Assembly (NCBI RefSeq): GCF_019931145.1
Contig: NZ_JAIOUV010000010.1
Coordinates: forward strand, 1 to 64,000
Direction of reading: 5' to 3'
Length of the DNA: 64,000 nt
From: Marinicella meishanensis
Lineage (GTDB): Bacteria > Pseudomonadota > Gammaproteobacteria > Xanthomonadales > Marinicellaceae
In this document: piece after piece, positions 24,439 to 32,778 of the stretch
How positions within the stretch are numbered: position 1 is the stretch's first letter
Layout of the letters: the number at the start of each line of letters is the position of its first letter
The notes under the pieces: model-generated
What the model saw: the letters and a program-made list of their open reading frames with translations, nothing else
Told to the model about the DNA's origin: nothing
Databases searched by the model: none
Program-made: the position numbers and the translations under genes

Positions 24439-26295
24439 ATGAAAATGAAACATCTGATGCGCTCGTTGGTATTGCCAGCGGGCTTTTTATTGTCAACCCA
24501 AGCCGCGGCTTTTGAAGTGAAGGTCAAAGTGGAAAACCTGAGTCCTGAAGGGGGCCTGTATTTCACCCCATTGTGGGTCGGCTTCCATGACGGCAGCTTT
24601 GATTTATACGACCGCGGAGCCGCCGCCTCAGAAGGCGTCGAACGCTTTGCCGAAGACGGTGACTTTGGGGCCTTGATGAGCGAATTTGCCGGCAGTGGTT
24701 TGGATGCCGTGATCCTCAACCCCGAAGGCTTTGCCGGCGCCCCGATTTTTGATCCGGGTTTGGCCAGTTACGAGGTGTTTGATTTGGATCCCGCGGCCAA
24801 CCAGTATTTCAGCTATGGCGCGATGATCCTGCCATCCAATGACGCGTTCATTGCCAATGGCGACCCCATGGCCCACCAACTGTTCAACGACGAAGGTGAG
24901 TTCATGGGCCCCATCTCATTTGTGGTTTATGGCAGTGAGGTGCTGGATGCGGGTACCGAAGCCAACACCGAATCCGATGCCGCTTTCCTCAACCAATCCG
25001 CACCCAACACCGGTGAAACCACCAGTGACGGGGTGGAGTTGCACCCCGGTTTCAACGGTTCGGCCGGTAACCCGGCAGCCACTCCGGTCAACATCCTGGG
25101 CGCCACCGTGCCACCAGGTACCGTGATTGATCCGGTCAAAGGTGATTTCACCCAAGGCATCGTGCCCATCATGCGGGTCACCATTCAAAATGCCCTGACG
25201 CCCGTGCGGGTCAGTGTCAAAAACCAAGCCCCGGCTGGCGGCATTTACTTGACCCCCGTGTGGCTGGGTTACCACGACGGCTCCTTTGACAGCTTCAACG
25301 TCGGTGAAACGGCTTCTTTGGGCATCGAACGAATGGCTGAAGACGGCGATTTTGGCGCCTTGGCCGATGCGTTTGCCACCAGTGGTGCCGGTACCGGACA
25401 AGTGGTGTTGAACCCCGAAGGCTTTGCCGGCGCACCCTTGTTTGATCCTGGCTTCAGCAGCACTGAAATGGTGTACTTGGATGCCGCGCAAAACCGTTAC
25501 TTGTCGTATGCCGCCATGGTGTTACCATCCAATGATGCCTTCATTGGCAACGACAACCCCATGGCCTACCCCATTTTTGATGACAACGGTGATTTCGCCG
25601 GTCCGGTGCGGGTCAAAGTTTATGGCAGCAACGTCTGGGATGCGGGCACCGAAGCCAACACCGAGTCCGATGCCGCTTTCTTCGACCAATCAGCGCCCGA
25701 TACCGGTGAAGCAACCACTGATTTGATCGCTTTACACCCCGGATTCAATGGTTCTGTGGGTAACCCCAACGGCAGCCCACAAAACTTCCTGGGTGGCACC
25801 AATGGCCCAGGCATCAGCTTTGATGCCACCGCCGCAGACTTCAGCATTCCTGGCAGCCCAGTGGCTGAAATCAGGGTCTCGCGGGTGGTCGACGGTGGTC
25901 ACAGTGGCGCCTGGTTCAATCCTGCACGCGCTGGCCACGGTCTGGTGTTGGAAATCACCAGTGACGGCAATGGTGGCTCACGCGCCATGGTCTCTTGGTA
26001 CCACTACGCGGCCGACGGCTCAGGCGAGCAAATTTGGCTGACCGGCGTGGGTCCCGTGGTGGATGACACCGCCATTGTCGATGTGATCCAAACCTCCGGA
26101 GCGATCTTTGGCGAGTCGTTCAACTCAGCCGATGTGGTCCGCATCAACTGGGGCCAGGTGCGCATCAAGTTCACCTCGTGTAACCAAGCCACTTTGTCCT
26201 ATGACTCACTGGTGGATGGTTATGGTTCAGGCAGCGAACCGCTGACTCGATTGACCTCAGGTCCGGTTGACTATGCGGGTGCTTGTCAGCTGTAA
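24439..26295 (+). CDS. secreted protein with two tandem spondin domains
   Basis: From ATG 24439 (AGAGGAG site upstream) the product has 618 residues. After a signal peptide ('LVLPAGFLLSTQAAAFE') come two repeats of about 200 residues, starting near residues 26 and 255, each with 'GGxYxTPxWxGxHDGSFD', 'GIERxAEDGDFGAL', 'LNPEGFAGAP', 'ILPSNDAFI', 'DAGTEANTESDAAF' and 'LHPGFNGS'. These match the bacterial spondin_N domain. A third domain (about 490-618) with 'GAWFNPARAGHGLVLEI' and paired Cys is common in secreted proteins of Xanthomonadales-like bacteria and has no known role. Probably a cell-surface or extracellular binding protein. Confidence 0.88.
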   Translation: MKMKHLMRSLVLPAGFLLSTQAAAFEVKVKVENLSPEGGLYFTPLWVGFHDGSFDLYDRGAAASEGVERFAEDGDFGALMSEFAGSGLDAVILNPEGFAGAPIFDPGLASYEVFDLDPAANQYFSYGAMILPSNDAFIANGDPMAHQLFNDEGEFMGPISFVVYGSEVLDAGTEANTESDAAFLNQSAPNTGETTSDGVELHPGFNGSAGNPAATPVNILGATVPPGTVIDPVKGDFTQGIVPIMRVTIQNALTPVRVSVKNQAPAGGIYLTPVWLGYHDGSFDSFNVGETASLGIERMAEDGDFGALADAFATSGAGTGQVVLNPEGFAGAPLFDPGFSSTEMVYLDAAQNRYLSYAAMVLPSNDAFIGNDNPMAYPIFDDNGDFAGPVRVKVYGSNVWDAGTEANTESDAAFFDQSAPDTGEATTDLIALHPGFNGSVGNPNGSPQNFLGGTNGPGISFDATAADFSIPGSPVAEIRVSRVVDGGHSGAWFNPARAGHGLVLEITSDGNGGSRAMVSWYHYAADGSGEQIWLTGVGPVVDDTAIVDVIQTSGAIFGESFNSADVVRINWGQVRIKFTSCNQATLSYDSLVDGYGSGSEPLTRLTSGPVDYAGACQL

Positions 26296-26313
26296 ACAAC
26301 CTTAATCAACCCA

Positions 26314-26365
26314 CTGGCAGGTTGTGGTCCCATCCCCAAGATTTGACCCGACCACAACCTGTCAG
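26314..26365 (+). terminator. long hairpin between spondin gene and two-component operon
   Basis: CTGGCAGGTTGTGGTC (26314-26329) pairs with GACCACAACCTGTCAG (26350-26365): sixteen pairs with one G-T wobble, loop 20 bases. There is no T run after it, so it may be an RNA-stability or factor-dependent termination element that separates or attenuates reading into the response regulator. Confidence 0.55.
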
Positions 26366-26462
26366 GACCCAAAAGAACAAATAATTGTAAGCAACCATGT
26401 CTTTTTCCTTTCATATATTCAATCAAGAACAACAACCGAATGATGCTGGGGAGGCAACAGAC

Positions 26463-27182
26463 ATGTCAAACAAACAAATTCTGGTGATTGAGGATGAGTA
26501 TGACATCGCTCAATTATTGAAAATCCATTTGGCTGATTTGTGTGACCAAGTGACTTTGGTCCACGACGGTGAACAAGGCCTCAAACAAGCCCTGTCTCGC
26601 CCCTGGTCCGCCATCGTGCTGGACCTGAAATTACCCAATCTGGACGGCCTGGAAATCTGTCGCCGCATTCGCAGCCAAGCTAATTATGTGCCGATTTTGA
26701 TGTTGACCGCCAAATCCACTGAACTGGATCGGGTGCTGGGCTTGGAAATGGGTGCCGATGATTACCTCACCAAACCATTCAGCGTGCTGGAGTTGACTGC
26801 CCGCGTCAAAGCCTTGATGCGGCGTTTTGATGCCAGTTTGGCCTACCACGAAACCGCTTGTCCGGCTTTGCAATATGATGGTTTGGAAATCAGCAGCGAC
26901 GAACGCACGGTGAAAGTCGACGGCGAGGAAATCAACTTAACCGCCAAAGAATTCGATTTGTTGCACTTTTTTGCCAGCCACCCAGACAAAGTCTTCAATC
27001 GCTCGCAGTTGTTGGATCAGGTGTGGGGCTATGGCCATGACGGTTATGAACACACAGTCAATTCACACATGAACCGCTTGCGCACCAAAATCGAAAGCGA
27101 CAGCCACAACCCCAAATACATCAAGACCATCTGGGGCGTTGGCTACAAATTCATCGCCGCCCATCACGCGGCCCACCATTGA
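26463..27182 (+). CDS. OmpR-family response regulator
   Basis: A 239-residue regulator with a receiver domain (about residues 6-118; acidic pocket 'VIEDEYD', phospho-acceptor in 'IVLDLKLPNLDG', 'MLTAK', Lys in 'YLTKPFS') and a winged-helix DNA-binding domain ('INLTAKEFDLLHFFASHP', 'VNSHMNRLRTKIE', 'WGVGYKF'). I chose ATG 26463, with GGGAGG upstream, over 26397. The sensor kinase gene follows at once. The direct repeat at 24374 is a candidate target. Confidence 0.93.
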   Translation: MSNKQILVIEDEYDIAQLLKIHLADLCDQVTLVHDGEQGLKQALSRPWSAIVLDLKLPNLDGLEICRRIRSQANYVPILMLTAKSTELDRVLGLEMGADDYLTKPFSVLELTARVKALMRRFDASLAYHETACPALQYDGLEISSDERTVKVDGEEINLTAKEFDLLHFFASHPDKVFNRSQLLDQVWGYGHDGYEHTVNSHMNRLRTKIESDSHNPKYIKTIWGVGYKFIAAHHAAHH

Positions 27183-27193
27183 ATCGAATTTCC

Positions 27194-28651
27194 ATGCATT
27201 CACTCAGCAAAAAACTGTCCTTCATGCTGATGGCGCTGTTCATCATCATGGGGGTGATCTTGGCCTTCATCATCCGTTACGCCTTGGTGCAATACAACCT
27301 GGAAATGACCCAGCGACTGAATGCCTCCATCGCCATGTATGTGGCCGAGGAAGATCAGTTGATCGCCAATGGACAACACAACGAAGCGGCCATCAAACAA
27401 CTGGCCGAACGGGCCATGGTGATCAACCCCACCGTTGAGGTGTATCTGTTGGACGCCAACGGCCGAGTCCTGAGTCACAACCTGCCGGCTGGAACCGATT
27501 TTCAAAGCCAGGTACCACTGGCTCAAATCGAAACCTTTTTACAGCCCGATTCGCACCGCCCGCTGGTCAACCTGGATCCTCGCAGCCCCAACAGCGAAAA
27601 AGCCTTTTCAGCCGCCAAAATCACCCACCAAGGGCAACATGAAGGCTATGTCTATGCCATCTTGGGCGGTCAAACTTACGAAGCCTTGGCTCAAGACATC
27701 AGCAAGTTTTACGTGTTGAAAATTGCCGTGGCCAGCATCGGCGCCTTGTTGGTGCTGAGTTTGTTGATTGGCGTGTTGGTGGTCAATAAACTGACCCGCC
27801 CGTTGGCGGCATTGACCCGACAAGTGCGGGCTTTCCAACAACAAATCACCGGCGAAAAAGCCAGCCCCCAACGACCCGGAGATGAAATCAAGGTCTTGAC
27901 CTCAGCTTTCCAGCAAATGGGCCGCAAAATCGACCAACAAATGAAACAAATTCAAGCCGCCGATCAAAACCGCCGCGACTTGATCACCAACGTGTCGCAT
28001 GACTTGCGCACCCCGCTGGCTTCCATCCAGGGTTACCTGGACACCTTGTTGATCAAACACGGGCAGTTGGATGAAGCCAATCGCCAGGAGTACTTGGCCA
28101 CTGCCAGCAAACACTGTGTGCGTTTGAATGATTTGGTGGGTGACCTGTTTGAACTGTCCAAATTGGACTCCTTGGCGGTGCAACCACAAATCGAAGCCTT
28201 TTCATTGGCTGAGCTGATCCAAGACGTGGGCATGGAGTTCAAAATGCAGGCCCAACACAAGAACATCGATCTGAAAGTGGACTTATTGGACGGCCCCACC
28301 GAAGTGAAAGCGGACATCGGTTTGATGCAACGGGTGCTGGAAAACCTGATTGGCAACGCCATCAAACACACCCCTGAAAATGGCAAGGTGCTGTTGAAAT
28401 TGGTGCATCAGGACGGGCAATTCAAAGTGATCATTCGCGACACCGGTCGCGGCATCAGCCAACAGGAGCTGCCGTTCATTTTTGACCGCCTGTACCGCGC
28501 CGAGAACACCTCACAACAAAACCGCAGTTCATCAGGATTGGGCTTGGCCATCGTCAAGAAAATTTTGGACTTGCATCAAAGCAAAATCAAAGTGGTCAGC
28601 CGCCTGAACCAAGGCACCCAGTTTTCGTTTCAATTGCCGGTGGCTGGATAG
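27194..28651 (+). CDS. sensor histidine kinase
   Basis: The 485-residue partner of the response regulator has two membrane helices (about residues 8-32 and 177-198) around a periplasmic sensor region, a HAMP-like segment ('LTRPLAALTRQVRAF'), the dimerisation domain with intact H box 'NVSHDLRTPLASIQGYL', and the ATPase domain with 'LENLIGNAIKHTP', 'IRDTGRGI' and 'SSGLGLAIVKKIL'. A TTG at 27179 overlapping the upstream gene is the alternative start. The signal is unknown. Confidence 0.93.
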   Translation: MHSLSKKLSFMLMALFIIMGVILAFIIRYALVQYNLEMTQRLNASIAMYVAEEDQLIANGQHNEAAIKQLAERAMVINPTVEVYLLDANGRVLSHNLPAGTDFQSQVPLAQIETFLQPDSHRPLVNLDPRSPNSEKAFSAAKITHQGQHEGYVYAILGGQTYEALAQDISKFYVLKIAVASIGALLVLSLLIGVLVVNKLTRPLAALTRQVRAFQQQITGEKASPQRPGDEIKVLTSAFQQMGRKIDQQMKQIQAADQNRRDLITNVSHDLRTPLASIQGYLDTLLIKHGQLDEANRQEYLATASKHCVRLNDLVGDLFELSKLDSLAVQPQIEAFSLAELIQDVGMEFKMQAQHKNIDLKVDLLDGPTEVKADIGLMQRVLENLIGNAIKHTPENGKVLLKLVHQDGQFKVIIRDTGRGISQQELPFIFDRLYRAENTSQQNRSSSGLGLAIVKKILDLHQSKIKVVSRLNQGTQFSFQLPVAG

Positions 28652-28653
28652 GC

Positions 28654-29199
28654 TTAACAGACCCTTTTGCTGTAATACACCACTTCTTCATCGCCCAAAG
28701 GGTCTGAATGAATGCCGGTTTTTTGATAGCGCATGCCAAGTTTTTCCATCACCTTGATGGAGGCGGCGTTGCCGGGCATGGCAATGGCTGAAAAATGGCT
28801 CACATCCTGGGTGCTGGCCAGTTCCTGCATCAGGTGTGATGCGGCCTCGGTGGCGTAGCCATGACCCCAGGCTGACCGAAACAGGCGCCAGCCCAACTCC
28901 CAATCAGTCCATTGCGGGTCGTCACCGAAGAAACCCATTGGCCGCACCAACAACCAACCGATGTATTGTCCAGTCTCGGTCACCGTGAGCTGCCACAAAC
29001 CCCAGCCTTTTTCAGGATTGCGGTATTGGGCCAAACGCGGCAAGAAGGTGTTGTGGATGTCTTCTCGGGTGGTGATTTTGCCGCCATTGATGTAACGCAT
29101 CACCTCGACGTCCTGATCCAGCTGGTACAACAAGTCGGCATCGCCATCGTCCATCAAGGCAAAACTGAGGCGGGTTGAATCGGGGATCTGCATGGTCAT
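28654..29199 (-). CDS. GNAT acetyltransferase, RimJ/RimL type
   Basis: A 181-residue acetyltransferase_3-type protein with 'TRLSFALMDDGDADLLYQLD' at the start, 'WELGWRLFRSAWGHGYATEA' carrying the acetyl-CoA loop, and 'NAASIKVMEKLGMRYQ' at the end. This subfamily modifies ribosomal protein N-termini or small molecules. Start ATG 29199 or 29193. It converges with the sensor kinase two bases from its stop. Confidence 0.88.
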   Translation of the reverse strand: MTMQIPDSTRLSFALMDDGDADLLYQLDQDVEVMRYINGGKITTREDIHNTFLPRLAQYRNPEKGWGLWQLTVTETGQYIGWLLVRPMGFFGDDPQWTDWELGWRLFRSAWGHGYATEAASHLMQELASTQDVSHFSAIAMPGNAASIKVMEKLGMRYQKTGIHSDPLGDEEVVYYSKRVC

Positions 29200-29311
29200 C
29201 TGACAAAAACCCATCATTTTACTGTAAATCTTGCCAAACAGGGCTGCCATCACACATGGATGAAACAACAACCGTGATAAATTACGGCTTGATTCATTTT
29301 ATTGGCTTCAC

Positions 29312-30331
29312 ATGCATCGATTCAGCTTCACTTTTTGCCTGGTCGGCTGGTTATTGGTCGCCTGTGGTGGCGCGCAAAAACCGGGCCCGGACCCCAGTCA
29401 ACCACTTCAAGTCATTGCCATGGGCTCTTGTAACAAAGAATACCTGGACCAATCATTTTGGCCAGTGATTGCCGAACAGCAGCCTGATCTGTGGATCTGG
29501 CTGGGCGACAACATTTATGCCGACACCGAAGACATGGCTGTGATGGCGGCCAAATACCAACGACAAAAAGAAAACCCACATTACCAATCGTTCATCCATC
29601 AGGTGCCGGTGATTGGCATCTGGGACGATCACGACTATGGCCAAAATGACGGCAACCGCACCTACCCAAAGAAACATGAGGCCAAAGAGGCCCTGCTGTC
29701 GTTTTTGGATGTATCGGCCCAGGCCACGGTCAGAAACCACCCCGGGGTGTATCAAAGCCACACCTTTGGAACACCACCCAGACAAGTGAAAATCCTGTTG
29801 TTGGACACCCGCAGCTTTCAAGATCCACTGCAGCGTTTGCCCAAAGGCGGTCCGCGCAATTACGCGGCACAAGCCGATGGTGACTTGTTGGGTGACGCCC
29901 AATGGCAATGGCTGGCGGATGAATTGCAGCAATCCACTGCCAACATCAACCTCATCGCCAGCAGCATTCAAGTGATCGCTGAAGACCACCGCTATGAAAT
30001 GTGGGCCAACTTCCCCCAAGAACGGGTCCGCTTGTTGAACCTGATTCGCGACAGTGGGGTCAACAACCCCGTGATCATCAGTGGCGACCGCCATTTGTCC
30101 GAAGTCTCCAGGGTTCAATGGCAGGGCCAAAACATCATTGAGGTCACCGCCAGTGGCATGACCCATTCGTTTTCAGGCAATCAAGAATTCAATCGCCACC
30201 GTTGGGGCCAATTGATCACCGATGAATCGTTTTCGACCTTGACTATAAATTGGGAAAGCAACACCTTGCACATCACACAAATTGACATGGCCGGAAACAA
30301 GCAACAACAGTTGACGCTGTCACTGCAATGA
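29312..30331 (+). CDS. PhoD-like alkaline phosphatase family lipoprotein
   Basis: The 339-residue protein starts with a lipoprotein signal ending in 'LLVAC' (Cys18). The metallophosphoesterase domain shows 'MGSCNK', 'WLGDNIYAD', 'GIWDDHDYGQND' and 'ISGDRHLSEV', all metal-ligand motifs of the PhoD-like family. It probably releases phosphate from diesters or monoesters at the cell envelope. Shorter than classic PhoD, as for a well-known subgroup of envelope proteins. No phosphate-regulon box was identified. Confidence 0.9.
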   Translation: MHRFSFTFCLVGWLLVACGGAQKPGPDPSQPLQVIAMGSCNKEYLDQSFWPVIAEQQPDLWIWLGDNIYADTEDMAVMAAKYQRQKENPHYQSFIHQVPVIGIWDDHDYGQNDGNRTYPKKHEAKEALLSFLDVSAQATVRNHPGVYQSHTFGTPPRQVKILLLDTRSFQDPLQRLPKGGPRNYAAQADGDLLGDAQWQWLADELQQSTANINLIASSIQVIAEDHRYEMWANFPQERVRLLNLIRDSGVNNPVIISGDRHLSEVSRVQWQGQNIIEVTASGMTHSFSGNQEFNRHRWGQLITDESFSTLTINWESNTLHITQIDMAGNKQQQLTLSLQ

Positions 30332-30344
30332 TTGGGGTGTGGCC

Positions 30345-30626
30345 TCAGATCGATTCAAGCAAGTCTTGATACACGGGGTTCTTTTCGATCAAGGCCGCCA
30401 CAAACGGACAAGTTGGCTTGACTTTGAGGTGGTGCACCCGTGCATAAGCCAGGCCATATTTGACCAATTCCGTGCCCAGACCTTGACCACCCAAAGCTTT
30501 GGGTACGATGGTGTGGTTGTATTCGAGCACGGCTTGATCCAAGCGGTAACTCATATAAGCTGTCAGACCATTCATGGTGATTTCAAACCGTCGCTGCTTG
30601 GGATTGTGTTGGATATTTTGATTCAT
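30345..30626 (-). CDS. small GNAT (YidJ/Gcn5-related) acetyltransferase
   Basis: A 93-residue minimal acetyltransferase with 'LEYNHTIVPKALGGQGLGTELVKYGL' bearing the acetyl-CoA loop and 'PTCPFVAALIEKNPVYQDLL' at the end, the signature of the short YidJ-like group. Function is unassigned. Its start overlaps the stop of the FemAB-like gene by four bases. Confidence 0.9.
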   Translation of the reverse strand: MNQNIQHNPKQRRFEITMNGLTAYMSYRLDQAVLEYNHTIVPKALGGQGLGTELVKYGLAYARVHHLKVKPTCPFVAALIEKNPVYQDLLESI

Positions 30627-31822
30627 TGTTTTTGCTTTTTGACTGATCGTTTCGGTGCCTCGTCAAATGGCACATTGCGGAACAGTTTCCTGACCATGTA
30701 ATTGACCACCGGCACCCGATGGCGAGCCCAGACAAATTCCTCCACCGGCTCGGCCCCCAAATTGGCTTTCGGTTCCAAAGCGGTGCGGCCAAAGGAGATG
30801 TGTTGGCACCCCCAGTCCAGCGCCACTTCGATCACCAACTGCAACAAACGGAAGTAGATGGGGTATTGTTCATTGACTTGATAATCCAGTCCCACATAGT
30901 ACGCGATCGCTTGGTCGCCCTCTTTGATCACCGAGACAAAACCGGCCACCTCGTCCTGGTTGCGGATGCCCACACATCGAAAATCTTCGCCCAATGCCTG
31001 CTGCAAGGCCAGGAAATAGCCTGCCGGCAGGGTGGCCAAGCGGGTGGCAGACTTGTTTTCAACCTGCAAATACAAGGCGTGCAATTGGGCATCCAACTGT
31101 TCATTCAAGGTCAGCGTTTCGGTGGTCAATGGCCCGGTATCAATGGTTTTGATGATTTTCTTGATGCGTCCTCGGTATTTGGCAGTCAACATGGCCAGGT
31201 AATCATCAAAAGTGCGAACTTCGGGGCCCAAATTCAGGACCATGTCCGGATCGGTTTGGATGCGGCGATAGGAATACCTCTCCAGCACTTCAGAAGGTGG
31301 TAGGAGCGGTTTCTTCAAGTCTTTGATCATGACAAAATCGATTTTCCCGGCCAATTTCTCTGCTTGTCTGATTTTATACAAGGCCTCAGAGACGATGCGC
31401 CAACCCAACGTCGGATCCAAGTCAGGGGCGAATCCCACTCCATGCAAACCACTGGAGACCAGGTTGCCGCAAACCAGCACGCGTTCCTGGTACTTTTGTT
31501 TGATGGCATCGGTGAGCTGCCCTGTTTCCTGGGTCAATTGTTCACCGCCGATGACCGCCACCTGGGCCGCCACAATCACCACCGGTTGCTGTTGGTCATC
31601 ATAAGCCATGGCATAGCGTTGTGCTGTGTTGTTCGGCGCACAGGACTCCAGGGCCCGCAAATAACGGCGACTGAGGAAAATGGAACTGTGCTCAGCCACC
31701 TGATCCCAGGCGGCCCCATGCATGAAATCCACACGGTCTGCCAACACAAATCGATGACCGGTTGTGCTGTGTCGTTCCTGGTGGCGTTGTAGTTTGTCCT
31801 TGACTTGATCGATGAGGCTCAT
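30623..31822 (-). CDS. FemAB/peptidogalycan-like GNAT-superfamily protein
   Basis: The 399-residue product (from ATG 31822) resembles large GNAT-fold proteins of the FemAB-like type: 'TAKYRGRIKKIIKTID', 'FCVGIRNQDEVAGFVSVI'-like strand and a C-terminal 'YFRLLQLVIEVALDWGCQHISFGRTA' with 'EPKANLGAEP'. FemAB relatives transfer amino acids to cell-wall or other acceptors, but many bacterial members are uncharacterised. Four-base overlap with the small GNAT gene. Confidence 0.7.
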   Translation of the reverse strand: MSLIDQVKDKLQRHQERHSTTGHRFVLADRVDFMHGAAWDQVAEHSSIFLSRRYLRALESCAPNNTAQRYAMAYDDQQQPVVIVAAQVAVIGGEQLTQETGQLTDAIKQKYQERVLVCGNLVSSGLHGVGFAPDLDPTLGWRIVSEALYKIRQAEKLAGKIDFVMIKDLKKPLLPPSEVLERYSYRRIQTDPDMVLNLGPEVRTFDDYLAMLTAKYRGRIKKIIKTIDTGPLTTETLTLNEQLDAQLHALYLQVENKSATRLATLPAGYFLALQQALGEDFRCVGIRNQDEVAGFVSVIKEGDQAIAYYVGLDYQVNEQYPIYFRLLQLVIEVALDWGCQHISFGRTALEPKANLGAEPVEEFVWARHRVPVVNYMVRKLFRNVPFDEAPKRSVKKQKQ

Positions 31823-31915
31823 GTCTTTGATCCGGATGAAACAAAATCTTGATGGTAAACGATGTGGCGGCATTTGTACATGTCCTCACCCACAGCACTG
31901 CATGATCCGGCTGTT

Positions 31916-32743
31916 TCAAAGGGCCATCAGTGCCAGCATCTCACGCAGCAATTTGGCGGCCACCATGGCCGTCATGTCATGGATGTCGCGGGTGGGGTTG
32001 TATTCGACAATGTCGGCGCCGACCACTGGCCCTTGGATGCTGTGCAACACTTGGATCAATTCACGGGTGCTCAAGCCGCCTGGTTCATGGTGTGACACCC
32101 CGGGGGCAAAAGCCGGATCCAAGGCATCCAAATCCACCGACACATAAACCGGACCGGTCAAACCCAAGGCCACCACTTCGGCGCATTGATTGACACCATA
32201 TACCTCGACCCCAAAGCGCTTGACTTGATCACGTTGGTGGTCATTCAGGGTGCGGATGCCGACCTGAATCAAACGCTTGGCCAATTGCTTTTCCATAATC
32301 CGGGCAAACGGTGAGGCATGCGACAAAGGGTTGTCTTGAAAATCATCATACAAATCGGTGTGGGCATCAAAATGCAGCAAGGTCAAATCCGCATAATGAG
32401 GCGCAAATGCCCGCACCAGTGGGAAGGTGACGGCATGATCGCCGCCCAATGACAACACCCGATTGCCGGCTTGTAAACATTGGTCTACCGCTTGGGTCAC
32501 TTGCGCAAAGCCTGCGGCATCACCGGTGACAGGCAAATCACCCAAATCATGGCAGTTGTCGCCCAACCGCACTTCATGCCCCCGTTCACTCCACAAATTG
32601 GCCGAGTCGCTGTGCAAGGCCTGGCGAATGCGTTGGGGCGCTTGGGCACAACCGGTCAGAAAACTGGAGTTTTCATCCGACGGCACGCCGATCAAAGCGG
32701 TTGAATGCTGCGGCATGGCACGCCCCCCAAACCAATCACCCAT
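31916..32743 (-). CDS. arginase/agmatinase family hydrolase
   Basis: A 275-residue ureohydrolase with the manganese-binding motifs 'LSLGGDHAV', 'HFDAHTDLYDD' and 'VSVDLDALDPAFAPG'. Family members hydrolyse agmatine, arginine, formiminoglutamate or related guanidino compounds. The substrate is not clear from sequence. A TTG at 32782 overlapping the upstream stop is an alternative start. The adjacent CDGSH-glutamate synthase fusion suggests linked nitrogen metabolism. Confidence 0.9.
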   Translation of the reverse strand: MGDWFGGRAMPQHSTALIGVPSDENSSFLTGCAQAPQRIRQALHSDSANLWSERGHEVRLGDNCHDLGDLPVTGDAAGFAQVTQAVDQCLQAGNRVLSLGGDHAVTFPLVRAFAPHYADLTLLHFDAHTDLYDDFQDNPLSHASPFARIMEKQLAKRLIQVGIRTLNDHQRDQVKRFGVEVYGVNQCAEVVALGLTGPVYVSVDLDALDPAFAPGVSHHEPGGLSTRELIQVLHSIQGPVVGADIVEYNPTRDIHDMTAMVAAKLLREMLALMAL

Positions 32744-32778
32744 GGGCGACTCTCCTCGATCCCCCAACACGGACTTGT

